A stretch of DNA of 64,000 nucleotides from Cucumis sativus (taxonomy: Eukaryota > Streptophyta > Magnoliopsida > Cucurbitales > Cucurbitaceae), in the NCBI RefSeq assembly GCF_000004075.3, contig NC_026657.2, positions 40,782,732 through 40,846,731 on the forward strand. Reading direction: 5' to 3'. Below are positions 10,518 through 22,100 of the stretch, piece by piece. Numbering within the stretch: the first letter of the stretch is position 1; each line of letters starts with the position of its first letter. Below the pieces are notes generated by a model. That model was not told the origin of the DNA and ran no database searches. It worked only from the letters and a program-made list of their open reading frames with translations. Made by a program: the position numbers and the translations under genes.

Positions 10518-11708
10518 GGGAAGAGTGGTAATTTAGAGGGGTTAAAGGTAAAGAGTCTATTACTAAAATGTGGTATTTTTAGAAACTTATTACAAGAATA
10601 ATGTTATTTTAAAACCTTTTTACAAAAATGTAGTTGATTTGACGTTTATTTTAAAAAATAATTAAAAGAAAAGGTCGAGTCTCATTTATTATTTAGAAAA
10701 AATATATTTAATAAGTGGGTGAGAGACTCCGCCACCGATCTAATTTTCTTTCCTCTTTCTTAGTTACTTTCTTAACTAAATTTTAATTTAAACTTTATAT
10801 ATATACACTAAAACCTAATTGTTTGATTTTAAATTTTAAATTTTAATTATTATATGTATATATATATATATAAATATATATATGTTTTAAAATTTTTAAT
10901 TTTTAATTTTTTGACCAAAAATGTAATTTTAATTATCATATACATATATATTTATTTAAATAATATTTAAAAATAAAACATGATTTTAACCATTTTAGAA
11001 TTGTTAGTCCTATTAATATAGTTGTGAGAGTAAGACCAAAAAGTAAAGATAATATCAAATTTGATCATAGTCTACTATAAATTAAGAAATTCATATCCTA
11101 ATTTTGGTAAAATCAAAATAAATTTACTCAAATCCCCTATAATGGTTTCAAATGAGTTATCTAATAATTTCTTACTTCTTCTCGCTTTAATATTTAATTT
11201 CCTTATTGGACTTAGACATTACTAATGTAAAGTGAGGGTGGTATGTTTATTTTACTAAAATTTGATATCACGTGCATGTTACATGTACGTGTGTGCAACA
11301 TGTAGAGAATAGTAAAAGGGTAATTCAAATTTAAATGATGTACCAAAAAAATTATTAAAAAATTGTTTAGATTTAGATTTGATTTGGTTTCAAATCTAAA
11401 CGATCAAATAGTCAAATCTAGATGAAATGATCTATGCCAATTAATCTTAATCAGGACATTTTTAGAATTTTCTACTATGGACTTGTGGACTTTTTTTATT
11501 TTCAAAATTGTTCTTTCTTGGTAGACATTTATATATATATATATTTTTCGTGGTTGACCTTCTTTCTTTATTTCTAATTTACTATTTATAAAAAAGAATA
11601 TAAAGTCGAAGATATTTAATATCACATCTTTTAACCTTACCTTTTATATACTTCTTTTACTTATATACTCGAATAATTATTTTAATTTGATAAATCTTTT
11701 GAAAGTGG
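10518..11708. other. AT-rich spacer; copy of 7,380-7,768
   Basis: No gene is supported. About 11,330-11,708 repeats the 7,380-7,768 block (direct orientation), including the short minus-strand frame found in both. Several TATATA tracts occur at about 10,800-10,890. Confidence 0.6.
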
Positions 11709-12172
11709 ACATCCAGTAGCTTGAGGTGAACTTTTGATACCTTCGACATCGTTCTAAATGAACTGACTCCCGAGCATATTTTTTTCGACCTTTATAGGCA
11801 AAGAACTTCACCACTCAAAATGAGGCCACTCAAAATGAGGCCACTCAGTGGTTGGATGTGAACTTTCGAGATGTTCGACATCGTCCTACATTGGGTCCTC
11901 TCTTCGTAGGCTAATCCATTGGCTCATTTTTCAACGTTTTCGGGCGAAAATGAAAACTAACTCCCGGGCATATTTTTTTCGGCCTTTATGGGCAAAGAAC
12001 TTCATTACCACTCAAAATGAGGCCACCCAGTGGTTGGATGTGAATTTTCGAGACCTTCGACATCGTTCTAAATTGGGTCCTCTCTTTGTAGGCTAATGCA
12101 TTGACCCTTTTTCTAACGTTTTGGGGTGAAAATAAAAACAGACTCCCAGTCATATTTTTTTTTGGCCTTTTA
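11709..12172. repeat. Tandem repeat, 182-bp period
   Basis: One full unit (11,846-12,027), a second nearly full unit (12,028-12,172) and a shortened one (11,709-11,845). Each carries CAGTGGTTGGATGTGAA, TTCGACATCGTTCTA, TCTTTGTAGGCTAAT and GGCAAAGAACTTCA. The shortened unit lacks the central GTAGGCTAA part. The CTCAAAATGAG...TTAGATG order is shared with the 356-bp repeat, so both derive from one ancestral repeat. Confidence 0.8.
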
Positions 12173-12384
12173 CATGAATTTAATTGCATATAATTTCTTT
12201 ATAAATTAGTTTTGATTTTTTAGTTTCAAAACCTTTTGAAAATTTTGTCAAAGCTATATTATCTTTAACCATAATTTATTTTAATAAAGCTTTTTAATCA
12301 TGTTCATTATCACTAAATAGTTTAGTTTCTTTTACAGTAAAATTAATTCGTTTTTTCGCTGTGTTTTCTGACAAAAAGAAACAA

Positions 12385-12628
12385 CCGAATTTTGACAAAA
12401 GATAGGATGCCACAATTATTAACCCAACAATCATTGAGCTAAAAAGGTGCAAGATAAAAACAAAAAAAAATTAAACCATTTGAAAACAAGTTTTGGGACA
12501 AAAAAAATGATTACAGGGCATCACAGGTTAGTTATTGTGGGAAAAACTTTAATATTACTTAAAATGAGACCAACTAATAGTCAGATGTGAATTTCCTGAC
12601 GTCACAATTGTTCATATTTCTTGTAGTG
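12385..12628. mobile_element. Third decayed 356-bp repeat copy and a CACTA-like 3' end
   Basis: The block repeats the ATGCCACA...GAGCTAAAAAGGTGCAAGAT and AAAATGAGACCA order of the 356-bp units. It ends at TTCTTGTAGTG (12,618-12,628), whose reverse complement is CACTACAAGAA, a CACTA-type terminus. This suggests that the whole 9,760-12,628 array is subterminal sequence of a large non-autonomous DNA transposon. No matching left terminus was found. Confidence 0.4.
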
Positions 12629-13040
12629 CAAGTTGAGGGTGATGATACTGGACTTTAATTCAGAAAGTATTGATTTGTTGAAGAAGTATTTCAAAGGTAT
12701 CTTAGTTACCTTCTGCAGTATTACAAATTAATGAAGATCATCAAGGGATTTGACAGAGTATCAATTGATAAGAAATATGAATGAAGGTTGAGATAATTGT
12801 ACTTCGATCAATGAAATCAGAGGAGTCTAAATTCATCTTCGAGGATATTTACGATTATCTTCGGAGGGAGCCTGAGTTTATTTTAAGTTGTGGTGATAAC
12901 TTAATATTGTAGCTTTCGTATTTAAGTTACAAACTTATGAATCTCAATAATATTTCTTATATGAGGAAAGGAACTCCCCAGATGTAGGTTGTATTTGCTG
13001 AACGGGGTTCTCAAAGCCTTCTATGTTGTTTGTTCGTTTT
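12629..13040. other. Unassigned repeat-like sequence
   Basis: No recognisable coding similarity or structure beyond moderately higher GC than the surroundings. It lies between a CACTA-like end and a LINE tail and is probably transposon-derived. Confidence 0.3.
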
Positions 13041-13079
13041 GTTACGTTAGTTATTCCTGCAGTTAATCATGTTTGTTAT

Positions 13080-13650
13080 AGCTGGAGGATATTATTTATC
13101 ATCTCACCTATTTTTCACTACCGACATGGAACTTGAAAGCTTCGTGGTGTGTGCTATATAAAACAGATGAAGAAGATAGAAACCACATTTTCATCGGTTG
13201 TCTTTTTTCTAAAGGTATTTAGGAAAAAGCTAGAGCTTTGATAAATCAATCTTTCAACTTTGAGAATTTTTCCTCCCTTTGCAAATATATTTGTAGATCA
13301 AACCCGGTGAAAACAAAGAAGCATGTTATATTCTTTAACATTGTTGCTATCACCCTTTGGTCTATTTGGACCGAAAGAAATCAGAGAATTTTAAAAGATG
13401 AAGACAGATTGTCGTCTTTGTTATTGGAAGATATCCAAGCTTTAATGGGGTTTTAGACCAGTCGCACTCCTCTTTTAAAAAACTATTCGGCTACTAGCAT
13501 AGCTTTACATCTCAATGCTTTTTAATTCGACTTTTGGGTCCCTTGGACTTTTCTCTAACCCTTTTTGTATTCCTTGCTTCTTGTTAAATAATTCTTAGTT
13601 AGCTTGAAGCTTGGAAACCCTATGTGTGTGTGTGTATGAGAGTGTGTGTT
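13080..13650 (+). mobile_element. LINE 3' remnant (zf-RVT domain)
   Basis: The frame at about 13,135-13,235 reads C-V-L-Y-K-T-D-E-E-D-R-N-H-I-F-I-G-C. This is the zinc-binding region found after the reverse transcriptase of plant L1-type LINEs. After an in-frame stop the 72-codon frame at 13,238-13,456 continues the same module and includes the typical W-S-I-W-T-E-R-N-Q-R block. The reverse transcriptase and endonuclease are missing, as expected of a 5'-truncated copy. Confidence 0.75.
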
Positions 13651-14108
13651 TTCTCTTGGCAAAAACAACTTGTTATTGGGTTTGTGTATTATTCTACCTC
13701 AATTAGCTAGTTAGGTTGGTGAGGGTTGTTGCTTTTGAATTTATAATAATAATACACAGTATTTGTGTGATATTGTGTTTTTAGAAGAAAAGTTGTAGAG
13801 TGAAAATTGTGAACAAGAATGAAGTAGCAGACAGAAGCATGTTATAATATGTGTCCAAGCTTGAGTTGGAAATTGAACATCTTTAGCTATCTACGAGGTT
13901 AAAAAATAATATGAAATATGAATGTGAGGCAAATAAAATAGAAGTAACTAAAGTGAGTATGCAAGTATATATTATAATAGTAAATAAAGGCGGTTAAAAA
14001 AATCCCTAGAAGTAGAAGTATTAAATAAATGATAATGGGTGGATGGTAGTGGTAGTAGTAGTGGTAGTAGTAGTGGTAGTGTTAAAAAGGGTTTGGAATG
14101 AGATTGAA
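13651..14108. other. 3' flank of the RUP-like gene
   Basis: No separate gene. A trinucleotide-type tract of GGTAGT/AGTGGT repeats lies at about 14,040-14,080, within the probable 3' untranslated region of the WD40 gene on the minus strand. Open frames across it are translations of that tract. Confidence 0.5.
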
Positions 14109-15265
14109 TCAAAAGGACCTTTTCTTGTGTCCAACAAAAACTTGCAAAACGCCATCCGACCCGCCAGCCACCAAGGTGCATTCTTGCTCTCCCACTTGCC
14201 TCCAACACACACTACTGACCAACCCATAACCCGACCCCATCCCCACCCCGACCCCCACCCCCACTCCCCCATCAAATTCCTTTACCCATATTGGCTCTCC
14301 CCATCTCTTATCGTACACAAACACTCTCTTGTCCTCCGATCCACACCCGATTAAGCCCCCTCCCTCCACACTGATAACCCCACAAAGCTCCTCCCATTCA
14401 CGTGCCCCTCGTACGTGCGTACCACCCTTGCACCCCCTCCCTCCTCCGTCTTCCACATCTTTAAACTCCCGTCTGTACTCGCCGACACCACCGTCCCTCC
14501 GTCCACGAATTTCACATACGTCACCGTTTTCCCATGCCCTTCGAATACCACTACCGGTTCCCTCATTTTCCGTCTGTCGTACCCATATGCTTTCCTGTCC
14601 GCGCATCCAACCGCCACTAACCCCCCTCCGAACGGGTTGAATTCCACGCAACAAACCGCACTCCGTACCACGCTCGGCTGCACCACCGCCACGCACTCCC
14701 CACTCTCACATCGCGTATCCCATACTTGCACTGTTCCATCGTCTGACCCGGACGCTCCCACTACGGGCTCTACTGTTGAGTAATCCACACTCCAGACACG
14801 TCGGCCCCCATGTTCATCTCGTTCGAAAATCGGTACCTTCATTTCCAGATCGTACTCCATGACAACCCCATCGTAATCGCCGGAGCCTAAGATTCGACCG
14901 TTAGCATTGGGTTTCCAACGGAGGCTACTGAGTTTAGCGGGAGTACAGATGCAGAAATCAGAAGCACGGGTGTGGTCCAATTGAGTAATAGTAGCGTTAT
15001 GATCAATGTCTTGGGGTAGGAGATTATGAAGACGGTAGCCACGGATTTTTCTAGCGATTCCGGCGGTGGCGATGAGGGAATCGGAAGGGTCGAATTCGAC
15101 AACGCCGAGTGTGTCAGAAGCGGCGCAATTGGTGGGGGAGGAGACGACGGAGGCGAGGGTGAAATCCCATTCGCATCGAAGGGGGGTTGGGGATTGTTGT
15201 GTGAGTTTTTCTGAGTTTTGGATTTGTGGGGTTGGGGAACTGGGAGAGGAGAGGCTGCTTCTCAT
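14109..15265 (-). CDS. RUP1/RUP2-like WD40 repeat protein, frameshifted
   Basis: RUP1 and RUP2 are nuclear WD40 proteins that bind the UV-B photoreceptor UVR8, drive its redimerisation and act as repressors in light signalling. The intronless frame from 15,265 gives C-E-W-D-F near the start, L-G-V-V-E-F-D-P and repeated blades including S-L-R-W, V-Q-V-W-D-T-R and S-L-K-M-W. V-Q-V-W-D-T-R is a WDxR box of the type used for DDB1 docking. At 14,356-14,360 (plus-strand CCCCC) the frame shifts: the main frame stops at 14,351-14,353, while the frame that starts L-I-G-C-G-S-E-D-K continues to a TGA at 14,109. With one more base in that C run the product would be about 385 residues, the usual RUP length. 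Either an assembly error in a homopolymer or a real loss of the last blade or two explains this. The family call is strong; RUP1 versus RUP2 is not resolved. Confidence 0.85.
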
Positions 15266-17886
15266 TTCCCATTCATAAGGAGTGGAAGGGAAAAAGGAAA
15301 TTGTAACGACGACAGTTGGGGGTTTTCGGGAATTGGAACCAATCTACGCCCTCCATTCAACTACCCTTTTCTTTTCTTTTTTTTTTTCCTTTTCTCTTAT
15401 TGAAAATTTGTGTGATGTGGATAAATAGCATCCTCATACTTGTTCTGGTTTTAGCAGCAGCAGCTGCTTTAATTTCACCATACTACTTTTATCACATTCC
15501 CTTTACTTTAATCTTCCAGTTTAAACAACTACTCTTTTTTGTGTTCCTCTTTTCTTTTTCTTTTTTTCTTATCATGTCCTCCACCGAATTTACTGCCATT
15601 ATCTGAAAATACAACATTTCTGACTCATGCATATTTTAAACATCCACTGTAATATGTCATTCAACTCAAATTCACATCCAAATATGATAATCCATTATCA
15701 ATTATTATTTGAGTGAAAATATCTAAGTTTGAAATAGAAGAAGGAAAATAATTAATTGAGGATAAAATGAGGAGGAAAAGAGAGATGAAAAGTAGTAGAT
15801 TCAAAGGAATAAATAATGGTAAGGGGAGAATGGGCATTGGAGGTGGTGGTGGCTTTTGTACCCCTCATTCTTTTTATAAAATATAAATAATAAAAGAAAG
15901 AAAGAAAATATAGTAGTTTAGTTAGTGGCTGTTGGTGGTTGAGGGCCTTGGGGTGTACGTGGCTTAAGCCAAGCCTTCATCTTTTCCCTAACTTCCACGA
16001 CCTCCATCAATTCCCTGCCCCTACTTTCCTCTCTCTTTCTTCATGCCCTACCTCCATCCTTCTAAAATATTACTATGTCTTTTTTATTACACCTAAACTG
16101 CACTTTAATCCACTTGGTTAATCTCATTATTACAAAATAGATTAAAATATATCACATTATTTCCTTCCACCCCTAAATAATTCCTGCACACCACTTCCCC
16201 CAATGACTTCAAGTTGTTGACCATCATATTTTTTTGTATAATTAATCTAAACTCTTCATCCAATTAATATTCATCCAAATCCATTTTCATCTCAAGTTTA
16301 GGGGCTTCTTCTATTAACCAAAATTTATCATAAAACTTATAAATAATATCTAAATATTTTATGTAAGTCTTTGCTTCTTAATCATTGCAATCTTTTACTT
16401 GCTTCTCTTATTGGGAATGAAAATAATACTAATTAAATACTCAAAACACACTTAACATATTCGATACACTACTAATATGCATTTGATACATTATTGATAT
16501 CCATTTGATACATTTCTAATAGATACGTGATATAAGTGATATACGACATTTAATATACATTTGGTACACATTGTTGGTACGCACTTGTTAGACTAGAAAT
16601 GTACTTGATATATCATATATTTTGATTTATAATAAATGATTTTAGTTTTTTATCAAATGATTGAAAAAAAGAAATATTTATTAAATATAAATTCCAAACA
16701 CATATAATTATAATCCAAAATAAAATAATATTTACACTTCTAAGCACAAACTACTATAAATCATACCCCTAAAGTTGTCTACTTAGCACTCAAAGACACA
16801 TATATACAATCTATATATAGAACAGATCCTGTTCAAGTAAAGTCTGCCATACCCCTAAAGTTGTGAGCGTGACACAAAGTTCTCACAATAAATTTATTCA
16901 AAATTCGTCCATTAATCTTTTAATTCTTCCAAAAACATCTTGTTCCAAATTTCAGATTTGGATACTTGACAGCCTTGATTTTACTTTGCAAAATTTTCTA
17001 ACTGTACTGGAAACCCTCTACTTTAGATGTGATCTCATGCTTAAACTATTTTAAAGTACAAGATTGAATTTAAGGATCTTGAGGATATGAGTATTTTTAA
17101 GCTTAAAAGATTTGAAAGTTTGTACAACCTATACCATCAAAAGGTGTACTTTCCATTTCTTTTCATAGGAATATTATAATCAAACGTTTCAGATACAATT
17201 CTATGTTTGGTGACGTCTAGAAAATTTTCCTACAAATGAAACATGTGAGCATATAAGAACAAAACATGTTGTATTAATTTTTGGAAATAATCTTGATCTA
17301 CTGTTGGAAGCAGTGAAGCAGTTAAAGGCGAGCTAGGTTGCGAGGAATGTTGGAACCTTGAGCCGATGTGGAATCCAAACTTCAAACCGTGGTCTAAATC
17401 TTGAGCTTTGAGCATTATAGAAATACTTACAAAAAAATACAGATATATCATCTCAGTGACACGGCCATGAAGGTGACGTGGGTTTCCTTAGTCAAATTTC
17501 TCTGTAACCTCAATAAATCCCCTCAAGGAGAAGATGTGGATAAAAAATATAATGGAACACCCATAGTCAGAAACCACGTAATAGAAACAATATCAAAATA
17601 GAGACCAATTGAGGGGACAAAGATGAAATTAAACTAGAGAATATATAATTTGTCAATGCAAGTTCTTTTATTTATTCTCACAATCCTACTTTATATGTTA
17701 ATTAACCAGATCGTAAACAACGAGAGATGAGTCATGAAAAGAAAAATATCATACAAATTAATATAATTCTAATGTAGTTGCAGAAGATTTAACCAGGTTC
17801 ATGTGCGAGTTCCTCCATGAAGGAAAAAAAATCTCTAATTAGCAAATATATGCAATAATAATCATGGCAATTTCTCTCCATATCCT
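15266..17886. other. Intergenic region upstream of RUP, downstream of MYB
   Basis: No gene supported. A pyrimidine-rich tract at about 15,365-15,395 is probably RUP 5' leader or promoter. GCCACGTA (minus strand, 15,956-15,963) is an ACGT-core element of the kind bound by bZIP factors. At about 16,450-16,620 a degenerate TTTGATACAT/ATTTGGTACA motif recurs several times. Open frames in this stretch lack recognisable domains. Confidence 0.5.
15956..15963 (-). promoter_or_regulatory. ACGT-core element upstream of RUP-like gene
   Basis: GCCACGTA read on the minus strand, about 690 bp upstream of the RUP-like start codon. HY5-type bZIP proteins bind ACGT cores and control RUP genes in Arabidopsis (established knowledge). 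Its use here is inference, since such octamers occur by chance. Confidence 0.25.
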
Positions 17887-19185
17887 TCAAATATTCATAA
17901 AACCATTTCCAAAATGCAGAAGATGTTCAACACATACATCTCCATCAGAAGCATAATTGGCAAAACCATTTGAAATATGATGATCCTCAAACTTGACATG
18001 AGAATCCATGATGATACCATTATTTTGAAGTAGCTCCGAACCCAAACTCATCCCAAACTCGAAATTGGGTTGTCCAATTAAATTATTAGTAGTGCTGGGA
18101 CCAAACTCTGATCCACCGTTGCTGGAGCTACCCACTGTAAGCCACTCAGCGAAGAAGAGCTTGGGAAGCTGAGAGATGTTATTGTTGGGTATAGGAGAGT
18201 GAATGGATGGATTTGTTGTTGAGGAATCTGCAGAGTCTGAAGTAGTTGAATTAGTTGAAGAATGATATGCCTGTTTTTGTTGTTGTTTATCGAGTTTCTT
18301 CTTCAAGTAGGAATGCCACAAGTTTTTTACTTCGTTATCGGTTCTTCCTGGCAAATGTTGTGCGATTTGAGACCATCTGATATACATCAAAACAAAACAA
18401 TATTACACTTAAATACATCGCTTAGCTTATTAAGTAGTTAATTAACTAGTTACCCTTTTCTAATTCTTAATTATAACATTAACATTGGGTAATATATATA
18501 TACACACCACAGTACAAATGCTATTATCATACTTCATACTTTTAATATTTCTCCATGACCTTTTCAAAAAAAACAAATAAATAAATTCTCAATTACAAAG
18601 ACTTTAATATAAAATTCAATAAAATTAAAGCCGGATTCTTAAATTAATTCAACAACTCCAAGCGGAAAAGAAAGAAAAAAACTGTAAAAATACATAGAAA
18701 AGTTGATGCTATTTGAAGAAGGGTGCAATGTTTGGTATACAAAATTTGATATTTGAGGATTTACACATTAGTGAAATTTGTAAAGAGAAGATTAAAAATG
18801 ATATATTATATAATAGGGTTTAGTAAAAAAGACAGACTTGTTTCCAAGCATATGATGAAGAGAAAGAATTGTATGTTGTTCTTGTTGGGAAAACGTTCCT
18901 CTTTTAAGTCCAGGGCGCAAATAATTAATCCACCTTAATCTGCAGCTCTTTCCATTTCTTTCAAGCCCTGTATAAATTAAGCCATTTTAAATTATTTTCA
19001 ATTCCACCAAAAATTAAAATAAAAAAAGCAAAAAGGGACTCACCAGCCTTTGAAGGAAGAGAACTCCAACAGCCATGGCCATAGTTTAGGATGTAATTTC
19101 TCAGCCTTTGATCTTCATCAGGTGACCATAATCCCTTTCTATGCTTCGACTTTGTCCTATGCGACGCCGTCGTTTCACGTACCAT
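17887..19185 (-). CDS. R2R3-MYB transcription factor, LAF1/MYB18-like
   Basis: Three exons on the minus strand, 19,185-19,044, 18,967-18,838 and 18,376-17,887, total 762 nt and encode 253 residues. All junctions keep frame with GT-AG borders. R2 spans about residues 17-66 ([29 protein letters not shown]). R3 spans about 69-120 ([25 protein letters not shown]). The first R3 tryptophan is Phe, normal for plant R2R3-MYBs. The C-terminal region is Gln/Ser/Asn-rich and ends in an acidic, His-containing tail. The R2-R3 sequence most resembles LAF1/MYB18 and MYB19/45 as I recall them; LAF1 promotes phytochrome A responses. An upstream in-frame ATG at 19,248 is possible, but 19,185 fits the family N-terminus better. 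Confidence 0.85.
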
Positions 19186-22100
19186 TCTTTTCTTTTTGCT
19201 TTTAAATTTATTCCATACACACAATAGTTGAGCTTTTATTTTCAACAATCTGGGGGTTTAGTATTTATAGCTAATTTCCTTGACAAAAATAATGCTTGGT
19301 TTGGTCCACTGTCTATCTATATTAACAATATTCTCATCCAAACACAATGACTCTGTTAAAATATTAAGTGAGACAAAGAAAAGAGAATCAATTCCAATGA
19401 TTAGGGATAGAAGGTTTTAAAATTGAAATACAATATTCTCTATTGTATATACACTCAATCAGACTCACTTTTTTTTTCTGGTTCAATTTGTAAAAAATTT
19501 CAACTCAACCTATTCTCAATTTCTTATTAAATAATGAATACAATCCATCAAACACAAATTCAATTCAAGTTGAGTTGGTTTAGGTTATCTTGCTCATTTA
19601 TTCAAATTTTTATTTTAAGAAAAAGTAGAATATATATAATGTATTTTAAAAAAGATTAAAAGTATTTAAAGAATAAATTATTGTATAGTAAGAAAAGATA
19701 AGTTTTGGTTTTAGTTATGGGTTCAACTATGAAACTAATGGTAGGTGAATGTAGAACCAACTTAGTTCATAAAATGTTTCCAATTCCAACCCACACCAAC
19801 GTAATAAGCAAACTATACGAGTTGAATTCAAATGATAAACAAATAAATAATGGGTTTTTGGAAGTAAGGTTGGAAGTTTTAGAGAGAGGTTTGAAAAATT
19901 AGAAAATTTGTATGGAGTTTCCAAATGTCAAAGGTAAATGAATGATTTAGAGCCGTCCACATTTCCTACTTCACGTTTTATTAATACATATATGTGTATT
20001 ATATGACAAACTATAAACTATAAATTAAATTGGAGGAAGAACTCAAATTTTCAATGCCTTGCAGGCTTTCAACAACCTCTCCCATATACAAATTTCTTAG
20101 TTTATTTTTATCCCTAAATTTGAAATAAAAAATTAATTTTCTTCAGACTTTTAATTTATCACAAACTATATATATATATATATTTAGGTTTCTAAACTAG
20201 ACAATAATTGTTCATTGTTCATCAATACCCAAAAGTATTAAACTATTTATAAAATATAATCAAAATTTTAAATAAATTAGAGAGATTTAATCAATTTTAT
20301 TATGTTTGATAAATAGTTTTAATATTGTGCTATTTTATAAAATGTATCTCTTACCAAAAAAAATGGTCCAACTACTTAATGTTTTACAAATATTATATAA
20401 TCTTTCAAAATATATCTTAATTTTCACTCACTCAGAAAAAATGAAAAGGATTGAGAGTTTAGATGATATAAAATGAGAAGGTTAATGTTTTATATTCAAA
20501 TTTTGGTAAGTTTATGTTATATCTTTTTTAATTCGTCTTATGTTACATCGCTACACCTTAATTTATTTTAGTTCTCTAGTTTGTTGTTTTATTTTATTTC
20601 CCACTTTTAAAAACAAATTATTTTAGGTTAGGTTATATTACCACAAGTGACATACAATAATATTAAATATAAGTGCAGTATATGTTTAATTATATATGTA
20701 CTTCTCAAGTTTTATTTACTATACTATATTATAATTAATTTTAACATGTTGCAGATAGATTATAGAGGTTTCAAAATATATTAATTATCAATGAACTATA
20801 TACTAAACTTTTTACATGAAAGGTAGGTATTGGGATGGAATAGAAAATAAAAATAAAAATGAGCATATATAACTCATATGACATTAAATACATATATAAT
20901 AATTCTTTTTTTTTAAAGTAGTACGATTGCAGTTGAAATTTGAATGAGAGACTTCTTAATCTTCAAATATATATAAAACACTTTTATTTATTTAATTGAA
21001 AATAGGAGCTTCATTTTCTAAAATATCTTAGCTAGGTAACTAGGTATATATGTTTTAATTAATTTCTTTATATATGTGTGTGTATATAGTTTTAAAAAGA
21101 AAAAAATATTGTTGAAGTGCTGGTTTGAGTTTGAGAATGATAAGTTGAATTATTTATATGATATATAATCAATTAAAATAGGTAGGAAGTATTAATATTA
21201 GAATGTATATATTGTTTGTAGTTTTGTATTCTTATATAGAGAGAGGTTGATTTAAGAAGGAAAATTGGAGCATTTTGAACATAATGATCCACAAAAGAAT
21301 TGAAAATTTTCAGAATTATATTGTAGCAAATTATTAATATAATTGCTTTTGTAAAATCCTAAAATGTCCTAAACCCTATATTTCTCTCCATATCATAATT
21401 TTACTTTCTTTCTATTTTCTCTTTTACTACTTCAATCTCCTTTTCATTTATTTTCTTCAATGAATGAAAATGAAATTATAATTACACCATTCTTTTTTAT
21501 CATCTCCCTATTTACTTGAATAGGTATGATTGACCAATGCAAAGCACAAATTTAATTTTGATAAGAACAAAAATAAAATAAATGATTGAGTTAAAAGAAA
21601 ATGTGGGGATATATATTATACTCTCCATTGGTTCTTTATCCTTACATCAATATGTTATTACCAAGTCCGCAAACACAAATAAACATCAATAACATGTTGT
21701 GCAATTAATAAAGTAATGATTGTTCAAAATTGATTTACAAAGCTGCTTTCTTTTTTTTCTTTCTGTGAGGCTGAGTTTAAATTGTATTAATTACTATAAA
21801 TATTATTCGTGTAGTGATTCTACAATTTAATCATACAATAATAATGCATTTAGATGAATGAGTAGTTGGGATCAATTGAACATATGCATTTATATATATC
21901 TTAGCTTAGCTTTCCACTTTGTTCTTGTCAAGGAATCCATTCATTTTTTAATCTTCTTACTTTTTAATTATTTTTTAGAAGCCTGACTTTTGATTTTTGT
22001 ACATTATAAAAACAACCAAATTTCATTTTATTAGTTTCCTCCTCAATTATTGTCCTTTTATCTCATTTAAATACTCTTTTCTCTCACCTTATATTTAAAG

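Noticed and set aside
14330-14420. An intron explaining the RUP frame change
   Set aside because: The two frames meet within one run of G on the minus strand with no missing or extra family residues, so a one-base shift explains it better than a splice.
14021-15278. Several long frames on both strands over the RUP-like gene
   Set aside because: They are shadow frames of the GC-rich WD40 coding sequence, apart from the minus-strand frame that carries the C-terminal end after the frameshift.
19186-19248. Upstream ATG of the MYB gene at 19,248
   Set aside because: It adds a hydrophobic/Lys stretch not typical of LAF1-like proteins; 19,185 is preferred though not proven.
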